Of a stretch of 64,000 bases of DNA, positions 1 through 9,240 are shown one piece after another (within the stretch, counting starts at the first letter, position 1; every line of letters starts with the position of its first letter). Where the stretch lies: positions 1 to 64,000 of the forward strand of contig JAILOG010000004.1 in assembly GCA_024690965.1 (NCBI GenBank). Reading direction: 5' to 3'. Source of the stretch: Clostridiales bacterium. GTDB taxonomy: Bacteria > Bacillota > Clostridia > Oscillospirales > Acutalibacteraceae. Under the pieces are notes generated by a model. It was given only the letters and a program-made list of their open reading frames with translations. It made no database searches and had not been told where the DNA came from. The translations under genes and the position numbers were made by a program.

Positions 1-172
1 AAGCGGGGGGCTCTCGTCCACCCAGCGGGGGGCGCAGCGCCCCCGGGTGGTCGCGAAAGGGGTTTCCAAAGGGGGAAACAGCCGACGGGTTTCCCCCTTT
101 GGTGTCCTTTGCCTACTTTCTCACATGGGAAAGTAGGTGCCCGCCCGGCATTAGGGCGAAACTGAGGGTTAA
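1..172 (+). repeat. Dispersed GC-rich hairpin repeat, copy 1 (cut by window edge)
   Basis: A GC-rich block in AT-rich surroundings, nearly identical to 17348-17519 and, inverted, to 60580-60669. It folds as three consecutive hairpins. The first has CCACCC/GGGTGG arms closing over GGGGGCGC/GCGCCCCC. The second has arms CCAAAGGGGGAAAC and GTTTCCCCCTTTGG. The third, at 111-136, has CCTACTTTC/GAAAGTAGG with a 4-base loop. The copy begins before the window. Short reading frames through it change between copies and look non-coding. Confidence 0.9.
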
Positions 173-189
173 GTCAGGCATCAGTTTTA

Positions 190-237
190 CACCTCATCCG
201 TCACCCGCGGTAACACCTTTTTCTCAAGGTAAGGACG
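190..237 (+). repeat. Short satellite repeat (CCTCATC type) beside copy 1
   Basis: The element starts CCTCATCCGTCACC and continues with GGTAACACC. It resembles the short extragenic repeat often found in Ruminococcaceae-type genomes, with a GTCACC/GGTAAC core. A diverged relative (CCTCATCAGTC, then GGACAGC on the minus strand) lies beside repeat copy 3 at 60521-60564. None is seen beside copy 2, so the satellite is a separate unit. The family link rests on recognition, not a search. Confidence 0.5.
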
Positions 238-246
238 TTTTTGCAG

Positions 247-1091
247 TTAAATTATTAACCTCATTCTTTCCATTCTCCGCATATGCTCCGCGCCTGTTGA
301 TACAATATATATTCTTGTCGTATTAATACTGCTGTGCCCTAAAATATCGGCAAGCTTCGCAATGTCTTTTTCTATATTATAGAATACCCTCGCGAAAAGG
401 TGCCTTAAATTATGCGGAAAACCCTTTGCGGGGTTTACGTTCGCATGTTTGCAAAGGGATTTCATTTCACGCCAAATGTTTGTGCGGCTTATGGGCTTGC
501 CTGTTCGCGTTATGAATATACAGCCTGTTTTTATTTGCTGTTGTGAAATGTAGCGGAGCAGCTTTTTTCGCAACTCTTTTACAATGAACACCGTGCGTGT
601 TTTGCCCTTGCACCTTACAACTATCTCACGGCTTTTCAGTGCTTCCGCAGTTATAAATTTAAGCTCGCTTACACGAATTCCGTACAGCATATGGTTTGTA
701 AGATCAAACTCAGGCGTTCGTTGCCCTGCCTTTGAGCCGCTGAGACAAGGCGTTCATATTCAAATTTTGTGAGTTCCTTTTCTTCGGGACAGTAAATCTG
801 TTTTTGTGTTTTTATGGTTTTTACTTTACAGTTGCTCCATCCGAGAAAACACAGCAGGCTGTTTACCGACGCTAGAATAGAGTTTACGCTCGGCGCGGCG
901 TAATTCTCTGATATAAGCTTACTTTTATAGGCTATTACAAGGTCTTTTGTTACCCTTTTTTCGCCCGCAAATCCAAAAAACGAATTAACATCACGAATAT
1001 ATTTTTCTACGGTGTTTTCGCTTTTCTCCAATTGGCGCAGATAACACTCAAATTTCGCGATATCACGCCGCGATAAAATTTTCGGTTTCAT
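247..1091 (-). pseudogene. Tyrosine recombinase/integrase, frameshifted
   Basis: One integrase gene of about 281 codons read in two frames. The N-terminal part (669-1091) is the SAM-like core-binding domain. The C-terminal part (247-690) holds the catalytic domain with GIRVSEL (Arg I), HNLRH (His/Arg II), LGHSSINTT and the final Tyr in RIYI. The parts meet at 680-681, where restoring one base to a shortened C run on the plus strand (one G on the coding strand) gives the expected TGIRVSEL. All catalytic residues survive, so the lesion looks recent, or it could be a sequencing error. An AAAGGAGG ribosome site precedes the ATG at 1091. The gene lies beside repeat copy 1. No attachment sites or other mobile genes are visible. 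Confidence 0.85.
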
Positions 1092-1164
1092 ATTTCACCC
1101 TCCTTTAAATCGGCAGTATTATTTTAACTAATTTAAAGGGTATGATGTCCGTGAAAAATTTGCA

Positions 1165-1193
1165 CAAAAAAGCGGCTCCTCAGAGCCGCTTTG
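1165..1193 (-). terminator. Rho-independent terminator of the dockerin peptidase gene
   Basis: On the minus strand AAAGCGGCTC, loop TGAG, GAGCCGCTTT is followed by a T run. It lies just past the stop codon of the peptidase at 1208 and before the integrase start, so it isolates the two transcription units. Confidence 0.85.
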
Positions 1194-1207
1194 GTTATAT
1201 ATAAGAT

Positions 1208-3022
1208 TTACAGCAACTTTGCCAGGTGAAGTTGCAGTATAACAACATCAGTCATTGTTACTTCGCCGTCTTCATCAATATCTGCTGCCTTTTGCTGTGT
1301 TTCGTTCAATTCTGTGAGTTTCGCGATGTTCTTTTGCATTGTTACAACATCAAGCATATCGGTAGACTTGTCGCTGTTGGCATCGCCGAGCATATATCCA
1401 AGCTGAGAGACCTCGCCCTTGTCACCGCCCGTAAACCAGTTGTAGATTTTGTCAAAAAGGCTTGAGAAAAAGCCTTGTTCATCTGTATCTGATTCTATCT
1501 CGTCAGGGCTGTCGTCGTATTTTACAATCACAGAATCGTCTACAACATCTGTAAATGCTTTTATGCGGTAATTTTTACCTTCTGCGCTAATATCTGTCCA
1601 ATCTAAGCTGTTTGCAGGCTGGAAAAAGCTTTGCCCCTCTTTTGCCGTGCTTACAAACCTAACAGTATTATCATCCGTTGAACAATCAACAAACAACTTT
1701 GTTGTGTCTTCCGCGTTTGACGAAAGCGTAACAGCAACAGAGAACATTTCACCCGCGTTAAGCCTCACGGATTCATCAAGCTTAACGGTGTGATATCCGC
1801 TATAATCCTGTGTTCCTGTTATAGCCGATTTCAGAACAGATACACCGCTTGAAGGATTTTTTAAATCAGTGAGATCTTTGTAAATGTTTATTGTATATTC
1901 AACATCATTTTGAGCAGTCCAAAAAGACACGGCTTTCAATTCCTCACCCGATTCGCACATAAACACATTTGCCATAGTACCACCGAGCGCAATATCCTCG
2001 GTATACGGGTTTGCCGTGCCGTCATACTGATAGTTTTTGTTATAATTATCGGCTTTGCCGTATTCAAAAAACTGGCACCATTTTGAAAGTGATGTCGCAT
2101 TCTCGTAAGAAATCCAGAAATAGCCCTTATCGCCCCAATCGCTGTCCCATGAATTTTGGCACAGCCAAGCGCCGTTTTCTGACGGTCGGTATTTTTTATT
2201 GAAATTATCCTTGCTGAAATTATCGTCCCAACCTACAACGGTAACCATATGATTTGACGCTAATTTTTGCGGCATATAGTAACAGTGATTGGTGGTATTC
2301 ATATATATATCACTATGGGTATATGACAGTGTTCCTGCACCATATTTCATAATCATATTTTTCATATCATTAATATCGGCAGCACATACCCATGCCATAT
2401 TTTCCAAATGAGCAATATCATTTTTGTAGGCTTCGGTTTTATCGTTTATTTTATAGTTTGCTTTTATTTTTGAATATGAGTAATTCTTTGACGCAGATGT
2501 ATCGGCAACGCCAATCCACGCAGAAAGAGCAAACGGGATCATCTCCGGTATACAACCAACGCCCAAAAATTTTCCGTTCGGAATATTGGCATCGCCTTTA
2601 AGCATTTTCATAGAATCGTAAGCATTATTATAAAGAAAATACGCAAACTGCAATTCAGATAAATTTAATCGGTTAGACGCTGTGTTTTCATAGCCGAGAT
2701 TTTTAATCATTGATGCCTCAGACGCCGTCATTGTAGATATTGCCCAACAAGTTCCGTAGTCTCCTTGAAATTTTACGGGAGTTATATATCCTAAATCTAA
2801 AGAACTGTATGATTCAGGCAAAGAAACTGTTTTTCCAACTTGCTTTGAAAACCTGCTTTGTACACCAAGCTCAGAGTAGCTTGTAAACGGTGGATCAAAA
2901 TTGATAACTCCGTAGTTTTCAAGGCTTTCGGGCTCCGCGGCATAAGCGGTGTTAAAAATTTCAGGCACTGTTGCACCGGCAATAATAAACAGAGACAAAA
3001 CCAAAGATAATAACTTTTTCAT
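1208..3022 (-). CDS. Secreted C1 (papain-like) cysteine peptidase with lectin-like and dockerin domains
   Basis: A 604-residue exported peptidase. It has a signal peptide (residues 1-29, ending TAYA-A), then a papain fold with Gln86 and Cys92 (QGDYGTCWA), His258 (NHMVTVVGWDD) and Asn290 (QNSWDSDWG). A beta-rich region after about residue 330 resembles the lectin-like domain of clostridial C1 peptidases such as Cwp84. The last 60 residues form a type I dockerin with two Ca-binding repeats (GDANSDKSTDMLDVV and DIDEDGEVTMTDVV). An AAAGGGG ribosome site precedes the ATG. The gene starts 37 bases after queT on the same strand and may share its transcript. A paralogue lies at 17966-19792. The substrate is unknown; the dockerin implies docking to a cohesin protein. 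Confidence 0.92.
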   Translation of the reverse strand: MKKLLSLVLSLFIIAGATVPEIFNTAYAAEPESLENYGVINFDPPFTSYSELGVQSRFSKQVGKTVSLPESYSSLDLGYITPVKFQGDYGTCWAISTMTASEASMIKNLGYENTASNRLNLSELQFAYFLYNNAYDSMKMLKGDANIPNGKFLGVGCIPEMIPFALSAWIGVADTSASKNYSYSKIKANYKINDKTEAYKNDIAHLENMAWVCAADINDMKNMIMKYGAGTLSYTHSDIYMNTTNHCYYMPQKLASNHMVTVVGWDDNFSKDNFNKKYRPSENGAWLCQNSWDSDWGDKGYFWISYENATSLSKWCQFFEYGKADNYNKNYQYDGTANPYTEDIALGGTMANVFMCESGEELKAVSFWTAQNDVEYTINIYKDLTDLKNPSSGVSVLKSAITGTQDYSGYHTVKLDESVRLNAGEMFSVAVTLSSNAEDTTKLFVDCSTDDNTVRFVSTAKEGQSFFQPANSLDWTDISAEGKNYRIKAFTDVVDDSVIVKYDDSPDEIESDTDEQGFFSSLFDKIYNWFTGGDKGEVSQLGYMLGDANSDKSTDMLDVVTMQKNIAKLTELNETQQKAADIDEDGEVTMTDVVILQLHLAKLL

Positions 3023-3059
3023 TATGAGACCCCTTTCTTAAATCAAATATATTAGTGTA

Positions 3060-3596
3060 TTATCGTCTTTTAAAGAGATTTAATTTTTGAACAAGATACG
3101 CAAACGGCAATCCGAGCACAACGCAAACGCCAAGCTCGCCCAAAGCTACGCATCCTGCCTGAATCAAAAAGCTTACAAAATTGAACGGTCCTTCAATAAA
3201 GAAAATTTCTATCTCAAGCCCAACCAGTATACCGTTAAATATCGCGGGCATAAAAGATGCCAAAACAGGCAGACCTTTAATTCTGACATTTCTCAACATA
3301 TACATAGATACGGCTGTAAAAAGGCTTGCAAGTGTGCCTATCACTATATCGAGCGGCAAGGTACCGGTATTCATAATGTTTGCTGTAAGGCAACCGATAG
3401 TAAGTCCCGGTATTGCGGCAGGCGTGAAAACCGCCAGCATACACAAAACCTCGGACACTCTGAACTGTATTGCCATAGATGTGCTGCCCGGGAACATAAA
3501 CGCCTGCAAATATGTAAGTACCGCGTAAAGCGCCGCAATAAGCGCCGCCTGCACAATATAGTCTACTTTAAGCTGTTTTTTATCTGATTTTTCCAT
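3060..3596 (-). CDS. queT: QueT-family transporter (queuosine precursor uptake)
   Basis: A 178-residue, very hydrophobic protein with about five to six membrane segments. The family-typical IQFRVSEVLCMLAVFTPAAIPGLTIGC block appears in the first third. QueT proteins are thought to be substrate-binding membrane subunits of ECF-type importers for preQ1 or related queuosine precursors. The start at 3596 is chosen because GAGGGGAG lies just upstream; a longer frame to 3641 would begin at the promoter's -10 box. I looked for a preQ1 riboswitch in the leader and saw none. No other queuosine gene is in the window. Confidence 0.85.
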   Translation of the reverse strand: MEKSDKKQLKVDYIVQAALIAALYAVLTYLQAFMFPGSTSMAIQFRVSEVLCMLAVFTPAAIPGLTIGCLTANIMNTGTLPLDIVIGTLASLFTAVSMYMLRNVRIKGLPVLASFMPAIFNGILVGLEIEIFFIEGPFNFVSFLIQAGCVALGELGVCVVLGLPFAYLVQKLNLFKRR

Positions 3597-3620
3597 TTTT
3601 AATCTCCCCTCAACTTTTTG

Positions 3621-3649
3621 ATTATACACTAAAAAAAGCATTAAAGCAA
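3621..3649 (-). promoter_or_regulatory. Sigma-A promoter of queT
   Basis: On the minus strand TTGCTT, 17 bases, TATAAT. The -10 box ends about 25 bases before the chosen start codon, leaving a leader too short for a riboswitch. Confidence 0.75.
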
Positions 3650-3666
3650 CCTGTAATCGAAGAAAA

Positions 3667-4620
3667 TTAATTTACCCTGTTTATTATATTCCCGTTCACA
3701 AAGCCTTCTATATTTTTATAAACAATATCTACAAGTCTTTGTCTTGTCTCTTTGGCTGCCCATGCGACGTGGGGTGTAAACGTAATATTTTTTGCTGTTT
3801 TAAGCGGACAGCTTGAGCTCATAGGCTCTTTTTCAAGAACATCCACCGCGGCGGCGGCTATTTTTCCGCTGTTAAGAGCGTCTGCAAGCGCCTGCTCGTC
3901 TACTGTTCCGCCGCGTGATGTATTTATGAACATACAGTTGTTTTTGCACTTGGAAAAAGCTTCGGCATGGAATACTTTTTGGGTTTCAGGAGTAAGCGGA
4001 CAATGAACCGTTATAAAATCGGATTTTTCAAGCAATTCATCAAAGCTCACATAATGTGTACCGTCGTCTTTTTTCGTTCTGGTGGTAACAATAACATTCA
4101 TACCGAACGCGCGCGCTATTTCCCCGACCTTTCTTCCTATGCTCCCGTAGCCGAAAATACCTAAAGTTTTTCCTTTAAGCTCGGTCATTCTGTCGTCAAG
4201 AAGACAAAAAACTTCGCTTTTTTCCCAATCTCCGCTTTTTACACGTCTGTCAAATTCGCTTACCTTGTTCGTGTGGTTAAGAATAAACGAAAAAACGTGC
4301 TGTGCCACGCTGTCTGTTGAATACTGACCCGCGTTACAGACAGGTATACCTCTTTTTGTAGCTGCAGCTGTATCTACGTTATTATACCCCGTCGCAAGAA
4401 TGGTAATAAGCTTTAAATTGGGCATATTATTTATTACGTCGGCAGTTATCAATGTTTTGTTGGCGACTATAATATCAGCGTCGGGTTCATATTCCGCAAC
4501 CTGTGCAGATGTAAGATTATTATAGAGCCTTATTTCGCCGAAATCACAAAACCGCTTTAAATTATCTTTGTTTCCGTTTATGGTTTGCGTGTCGGTGAAA
4601 ACTATTTTATACTTTTTCAT
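3667..4620 (-). CDS. D-2-hydroxyacid dehydrogenase (NAD-dependent)
   Basis: A 317-residue cytosolic oxidoreductase of the glycerate/hydroxypyruvate reductase group, which interconverts 2-keto acids and D-2-hydroxyacids with NAD(P)H. The Rossmann motif GYGSIG is at residues 157-162. The catalytic trio is Arg236 (NTSRGGTVDE), Glu265 (VLEKEP) and His284 (TPHVAWA). Full length for the family. The substrate cannot be fixed from sequence; the ATGYNNVD segment fits hydroxypyruvate or glyoxylate reductase-like members. The ATG at 4620 has no good ribosome site nearby, so the start is less certain than the identity. It ends 70 bases before the queT start and has no evident operon partner. Confidence 0.9.
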   Translation of the reverse strand: MKKYKIVFTDTQTINGNKDNLKRFCDFGEIRLYNNLTSAQVAEYEPDADIIVANKTLITADVINNMPNLKLITILATGYNNVDTAAATKRGIPVCNAGQYSTDSVAQHVFSFILNHTNKVSEFDRRVKSGDWEKSEVFCLLDDRMTELKGKTLGIFGYGSIGRKVGEIARAFGMNVIVTTRTKKDDGTHYVSFDELLEKSDFITVHCPLTPETQKVFHAEAFSKCKNNCMFINTSRGGTVDEQALADALNSGKIAAAAVDVLEKEPMSSSCPLKTAKNITFTPHVAWAAKETRQRLVDIVYKNIEGFVNGNIINRVN

Positions 4621-4777
4621 AAGATCAATTTAGAATAATTACCGTGTAAACTAAGTGGGTGTTATTCCTTTCCTTTCTGCATTTTACTGATTAAGGCAAT
4701 ATTTTATTGTTTAAATGAACAAATTTTTAATTAATTTTTATAAATTATGTCTAAATATACGATTTTTCACAACTTAT

Positions 4778-4806
4778 TTGACTTTGCAAATAATTGGTTA
4801 TATAAT
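4778..4806 (+). promoter_or_regulatory. Strong sigma-A promoter of the DUF6465 gene
   Basis: TTGACT, 17 bases, TATAAT, in a very AT-rich upstream region (about 4690-4780) that could act as an UP element. The gene starts 56 bases downstream of the -10 box. Confidence 0.85.
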
Positions 4807-4861
4807 AACCTTGCTGTTAAGAATAATAAGCGATATTTAAAAATGAAAGAAGGGTTTGACC

Positions 4862-5128
4862 ATGCCAAGAGCAAAGAAAACAGATGCCCCCGCGGCAACA
4901 GCAGCAAAGAAAACAACTTCAAGAAAACCGGCAGCTAAAGTAGAATTATTTATAGAGCATAATGGTATTCAGGCTTCGGCTAACGACATCGCAAAAAGAG
5001 TTAAAGCAGACTATGCAGCCAAAGAAGGCGCGGCCGACATAAAAACATTGAATATTTATGTAAAGCCTGAAGATAACGCTGCTTACTATGTTGTAAACGG
5101 TGAAATTGAAGGAAAAATGGAATTATAA
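4862..5128 (+). CDS. Small basic DUF6465-family protein
   Basis: An 88-residue protein. The first 24 residues are a flexible Ala/Lys/Thr-rich basic tail (AKKTDAPAATAAKKTTSRKP) reminiscent of histone H1-like tails. A small domain follows, ending in the family signature IKTLNIYVKPEDNAAYYVVNGE. The ATG at 4862 follows GAAAGAAGGG. A TTG six bases earlier is in frame but poorly placed. Strong promoter and terminator suggest a well-expressed single-gene unit. No biochemical role is known to me for this family; nucleic-acid binding by the tail is an inference. Confidence 0.85.
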   Translation: MPRAKKTDAPAATAAKKTTSRKPAAKVELFIEHNGIQASANDIAKRVKADYAAKEGAADIKTLNIYVKPEDNAAYYVVNGEIEGKMEL

Positions 5129-5149
5129 TAGATTCCTCTCATTTTCTTG

Positions 5150-5184
5150 CTGAGTGCTGATAATATCGGCACTCAGCTTTTTTG
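5150..5184 (+). terminator. Rho-independent terminator after the DUF6465 gene
   Basis: GCTGAGTGC and GCACTCAGC arms followed by TTTTTTG on the plus strand. It sits between the convergent ends of the DUF6465 gene and mutL. The reverse orientation has no T run, so it serves the plus strand. Confidence 0.85.
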
Positions 5185-5192
5185 TTTTTATT

Positions 5193-7145
5193 TTATTGTA
5201 TTCTCCCAAAGCTTTTTTCAAGCTCGCGTCTTTTGATAACGGTGGTTATTGGTCTGCCGTGAGGGCAATACTTTATTTCAGGATTTGCGATAAGCATTTC
5301 AACAAGCCTTGTTATCTCGGGCATTGTAGTTTTGTTTCCGCCTTTTATTGCCGCTTTGCAAGCCGTTGTATGCAGAATTTCATCTGCACGCTCGCTTAAG
5401 GTCCTGTTTTTATTCTCTGCAAGATAAGATGCTATTTCATATATGCTGTCCTGTATATCATCTTCGTTTAAATATTGAGGAGCCGATCTTACTATAACTT
5501 TTCCGTTGCCGAAATCTTCTGTTTCATATCCAGATTTGTCAAGCAGCTCCAGATTATCGGTAACTGCCGAGTATTGCTCTGCGCTCAAATTAATTATTAC
5601 CGGTTCAAGCAAAATTTGGGCAAAGGCTTCGCGTTCTTTTTTTAGCTTTTCGTAAATTATTCTTTCGTGAGCCGCGTGCTTGTCTACTATTATTATTTCG
5701 TTGTCTCCTTTTTGTATGATTATGTAAGTATCGAATACCTCGCCAATTATTTTTAAACCGGGCTCGGAAACAATGCTTTTTATATCTTTTTGCGGCTCTT
5801 CGGATATCACCGGTTCTTTTTGTGGCTCGTCTTTTTTACCGTCTTGCGGCAAAGGCTTCTCAACAGAGCCTTTTGATATATGATAAGGATTATCAAAAGC
5901 TGTTTTTTCATCGGCATCCGCTTTAAAAGAATCCCTTAAAACATAGGGCTTTTGTTCCGTGGGCTGAGGCGCAAAAAGCTCACTTTTTTTAGGAATGAAA
6001 ATTATGGGCTCATCTTCAATTTTGCTTTCCGTATTATCAAAACCGGGCAGAGAGTCTGTTTTAGGCAGATCTGATCTTGTCTCTGTTCTTTGAATAAACT
6101 CAAATGTATTATTCACCGTGTTTGTGTGTGAATTTAAAAATAATTCTTTTGCGCTGTCGCCTTTGAGCAAGGCGGTTTTCACCCCATGATAAATGCAATC
6201 GAAGAGAGGTCTTTCGTTAACAAAGCGCACTTCCATTTTAGAAGGATGCACATTAACATCATATGTGCTTAAGTCCATTTGTATATTGATAACACACGCG
6301 GGAAATTTGCCCACCATAACAGAGCCTTTATACGCTTCTTCTATAGCTGCCGCCGCTGTGCGGCTTTTTATATATCTGCCGTTTAAAAAAAAGTTTTGCA
6401 TATTGCGTGTTGCTTTTGCGTTTAACGGCTTGCATATATATCCTTCCGCTCTGATATTATCAACACTGTAAGAAAGCGGTATAAGTTCTTTTGCAAATTC
6501 TTTTCCCATAACGCTGTAAATTGCTGAAAGCAGTTTTCCGTCACCTTGTGTGTTTATAATACGTTTTCCGTCACGTATAAACGTAAACGCTGTTTCAGGG
6601 TGAGAAAGGGCGATTTTTTCCATTACCGTAGCCACCGAATTTCCCTCTGCAACATCTTTTTTTAAGAATTTCATTCTTGCGGGAACATTGTAAAACAGGT
6701 CGCGCACAATTATTGTTGTACCGTTCGGGCAACCCGTGTCCTCAAAGGATATTTCTTCCCCGCCCTCTATAATATAGCTTGTGCCTGAATCTTCATTTTC
6801 AGATTTTGTAATAAGCTCCACCTTCGCGACCGCGCACACGGAAGCCAGTGCTTCGCCTCTGAAGCCGAGAGTGCCTATGGCGTTCAGATCATCGGCGGTT
6901 TTCACCTTGCTTGTTGCGTGACGCAAAAACGCTTTTCTGACATCTTCACGCTCTATTCCGCAGCCGTTATCGGTAACACGCATATAAGTTATGCCGCCGT
7001 GCTGTATTTCAACGGTTATTTTAGTGGCTCCTGCGTCTATGGCATTTTCACACAGTTCTTTTATTGCCGAGGACGGGCGCTCTACTACCTCTCCCGCCGC
7101 AATAAGCTCCGCGGTATGCTTATCAAGAATATTAATTTTCGGCAT
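5193..7145 (-). CDS. mutL: DNA mismatch repair protein MutL
   Basis: A 650-residue MutL. The N-terminal GHKL ATPase is complete: ELCENAIDAG (ATP/Mg Glu/Asn), DNGCGI and TLGFRGEAL. A Pro/Lys/Glu-rich linker covers roughly residues 340-460. The C-terminal dimerisation domain keeps the endonuclease motifs typical of organisms without MutH: DKHAAHERIIYE, ACKAAIKGG and CPHGRP. It should therefore nick DNA after activation by MutS and the clamp. MutS is not in the window. The ATG follows AAAGGAGG and lies 23 bases after lepA, so the two are probably cotranscribed. Confidence 0.97.
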   Translation of the reverse strand: MPKINILDKHTAELIAAGEVVERPSSAIKELCENAIDAGATKITVEIQHGGITYMRVTDNGCGIEREDVRKAFLRHATSKVKTADDLNAIGTLGFRGEALASVCAVAKVELITKSENEDSGTSYIIEGGEEISFEDTGCPNGTTIIVRDLFYNVPARMKFLKKDVAEGNSVATVMEKIALSHPETAFTFIRDGKRIINTQGDGKLLSAIYSVMGKEFAKELIPLSYSVDNIRAEGYICKPLNAKATRNMQNFFLNGRYIKSRTAAAAIEEAYKGSVMVGKFPACVINIQMDLSTYDVNVHPSKMEVRFVNERPLFDCIYHGVKTALLKGDSAKELFLNSHTNTVNNTFEFIQRTETRSDLPKTDSLPGFDNTESKIEDEPIIFIPKKSELFAPQPTEQKPYVLRDSFKADADEKTAFDNPYHISKGSVEKPLPQDGKKDEPQKEPVISEEPQKDIKSIVSEPGLKIIGEVFDTYIIIQKGDNEIIIVDKHAAHERIIYEKLKKEREAFAQILLEPVIINLSAEQYSAVTDNLELLDKSGYETEDFGNGKVIVRSAPQYLNEDDIQDSIYEIASYLAENKNRTLSERADEILHTTACKAAIKGGNKTTMPEITRLVEMLIANPEIKYCPHGRPITTVIKRRELEKSFGRIQ

Positions 7146-7168
7146 TTTTACGCCCTCCTTTTTGTTAT

Positions 7169-8980
7169 TTAGTCTGTATCCAATTTCAAAACAGCCATAA
7201 ACGCGTCTTGCGGAACTTCTACGCTGCCAAGCTGGCGCATACGCTTTTTGCCTTCTTTTTGTTTTTCAAGCAGTTTCTTTTTACGGGTTATGTCGCCACC
7301 GTAGCATTTCGCAAGAACATCTTTTCTCATGGCTTTTACCGTTTCACGGGCAATTATTTTTCCGCCTATGCACGCCTGTATCGGCACTTCAAACAACTGT
7401 CTCGGTATCTTTTCTTTCAGCTTTTCAGCCATTTTTCTCGCTCTGCCGTATGCCTTATCTGCGTGTATGATAAACGAAAGCGCGTCCACTACTTCGCCGT
7501 TAAGCATAATATCAAGCTTGACAAGCTTGCTTTCGGCGTATCCGTTCAGCTCATAGTCAAAGCTTGCGTATCCTCTTGTGCGCGCCTTAAGCGTATCGAA
7601 AAAGTCATAAACTATCTCCGCGAGCGGAAGCTCGTAGTGTATGTCCACACGGTCGGTGTCTATATATGTCATGTCCTTGAATACTCCGCGGCGGTCCTGG
7701 CATAATTCCATAATATTTCCAACATATTCACCGGGAGTATATATGTGCGCGTCGCACATAGGCTCCTCAGCTCTTGCAACAAGCGACGGGTCCGGATAAT
7801 TTGTGGGGTTATCTATCATAATAACGCTGCCGTCTGTTTTTGTTATCCTGTAGCTTACGCTTGGCGCGGTAGTTATAAGATCAAGATTATATTCACGCTC
7901 TAATCTTTCTTGTATTATTTCCATATGGAGAAGCCCCAAGAAGCCGCATCTGTAACCAAATCCCAAGGCTACCGACGTTTCGGGTTCAAAACTCAGGGAA
8001 GCATCATTTAGCTTTAGTTTATCGAGCGCGTCTCTTAGATCGGGATATTTTGAGCCGTCTGCGGGATAAATTCCGCAGAACACCATAGGCTGAACGGGTC
8101 TGTAACCCGGCAAAGGATCTTTCGCGGGGTTTTGAGTGGTGGTAACGGTATCGCCCACCTGCGCGTCTCTTACTGATTTTATTGAAGCGGCAATATAACC
8201 TACCTCACCCGAATTTATTTCACCCACGGGGTCAAGCTCGGTTGCTCTCAAATATCCGCATTCAACAACATTAAATTTTGCGCCTGTTGCCATAAGCTGT
8301 ATTTCGTCGCCGACTTTGACCTTGCCCTCTTTTACTCTTACATAAATTATTACGCCCTTGTAGCTGTCGTAATAACTGTCAAATATAAGCGCCTTTAACG
8401 GCTTGCTGTCGTCGCCCTCGGGCGCGGGTATGTCGCTTACGATTTTTTCAAGCACGGCGTGAATATTGGTTCCCATTTTCGCGGAAATTTGCGGCGCGTC
8501 CTCCGCGGGCAAGCCTATAACGTCTTCAACCTCTTTTATAACGCGTTGCGGATCTGCGCTCGGCAAATCTATTTTATTTATTACGGGAACTATCTCCAGT
8601 CCGCTGTCAAGAGCTAAATATGTGTTCGCGAGCGTTTGGGCTTCTATGCCCTGAGAAGCGTCTACAATAAGTATCGCGCCCTCGCACGCCGCCAAAGAAC
8701 GTGATACCTCATAGTTAAAGTCTACGTGACCGGGGGTGTCTATTAAGTTAAACACATACTCCTCGCCGTCGTCCGCTTTATACTGCAAAGATACGGCGTG
8801 TGCTTTTATTGTTATTCCGCGCTCTCGCTCCAAATCCATATTATCAAGAAGTTGGTCCTCCATATCTCTTATCGCGACAGATTGGGTTTGCTCAAGTATC
8901 CTGTCCGCAAGCGTGGATTTGCCGTGGTCTATATGAGCGATTATACTGAAATTTCTTATATTTTTCTTTGGAAAGGACAT
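7169..8980 (-). CDS. lepA: Elongation factor 4 (LepA), ribosome-associated GTPase
   Basis: A 603-residue translational GTPase of normal length. G-domain motifs are AHIDHGKST (P-loop), DTPGH and NKIDLP, with the switch Thr in RERGITI. EF-G-like domains II, III and V follow, then the LepA-specific C-terminal domain ([21 protein letters not shown]). It acts on stalled or incorrectly translocated ribosomes. It is the middle gene of a likely operon: small membrane protein, 15-base gap, lepA, 23-base gap, mutL. GAGGAGA lies upstream of the ATG. Confidence 0.98.
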   Translation of the reverse strand: MSFPKKNIRNFSIIAHIDHGKSTLADRILEQTQSVAIRDMEDQLLDNMDLERERGITIKAHAVSLQYKADDGEEYVFNLIDTPGHVDFNYEVSRSLAACEGAILIVDASQGIEAQTLANTYLALDSGLEIVPVINKIDLPSADPQRVIKEVEDVIGLPAEDAPQISAKMGTNIHAVLEKIVSDIPAPEGDDSKPLKALIFDSYYDSYKGVIIYVRVKEGKVKVGDEIQLMATGAKFNVVECGYLRATELDPVGEINSGEVGYIAASIKSVRDAQVGDTVTTTQNPAKDPLPGYRPVQPMVFCGIYPADGSKYPDLRDALDKLKLNDASLSFEPETSVALGFGYRCGFLGLLHMEIIQERLEREYNLDLITTAPSVSYRITKTDGSVIMIDNPTNYPDPSLVARAEEPMCDAHIYTPGEYVGNIMELCQDRRGVFKDMTYIDTDRVDIHYELPLAEIVYDFFDTLKARTRGYASFDYELNGYAESKLVKLDIMLNGEVVDALSFIIHADKAYGRARKMAEKLKEKIPRQLFEVPIQACIGGKIIARETVKAMRKDVLAKCYGGDITRKKKLLEKQKEGKKRMRQLGSVEVPQDAFMAVLKLDTD

Positions 8981-8995
8981 AAATGTTCTCCTCTT

Positions 8996-9223
8996 TTATT
9001 TGTCGGTCTTTTTTGTATCGTTTTCTTCTTTTGCCGTTTGCACGGCTTTTACAGTTGAATATATGGAATATACAGCGCACGCGGCAATAAGAACATAGCC
9101 TGTTACGTTCATCTCAAAGCCCCCAAAATTGCACAAACATACATAATATATTACCAGCCCCAAAGTTAATATCCAGCTTATTATCGAGCTTATTTTTGCT
9201 TGTCTTGCGTCTCGTTTATACAT
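8996..9223 (-). CDS. Small two-helix membrane protein, unknown function
   Basis: A 75-residue protein with two hydrophobic helices (about residues 14-31 and 40-58), a short basic N-terminus and a charged, Lys-rich C-terminus. AAAGGAGC lies upstream of the ATG at 9223, supporting a real gene. It overlaps no other gene and precedes lepA by 15 bases. I do not recognise a family; the topology suggests both ends in the cytoplasm. Confidence 0.7.
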   Translation of the reverse strand: MYKRDARQAKISSIISWILTLGLVIYYVCLCNFGGFEMNVTGYVLIAACAVYSIYSTVKAVQTAKEENDTKKTDK

Positions 9224-9240
9224 TTAAGATTGCTCCTTTA

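Noticed and set aside
3087-3587. A 166-residue plus-strand frame antisense to queT
   Set aside because: Composition is that of an antisense shadow, no ribosome site, and the queT frame is clearly real.
3597-3660. A preQ1 riboswitch upstream of queT
   Set aside because: The promoter lies right before the gene, leaving no room, and the preQ1 conserved core is not seen.
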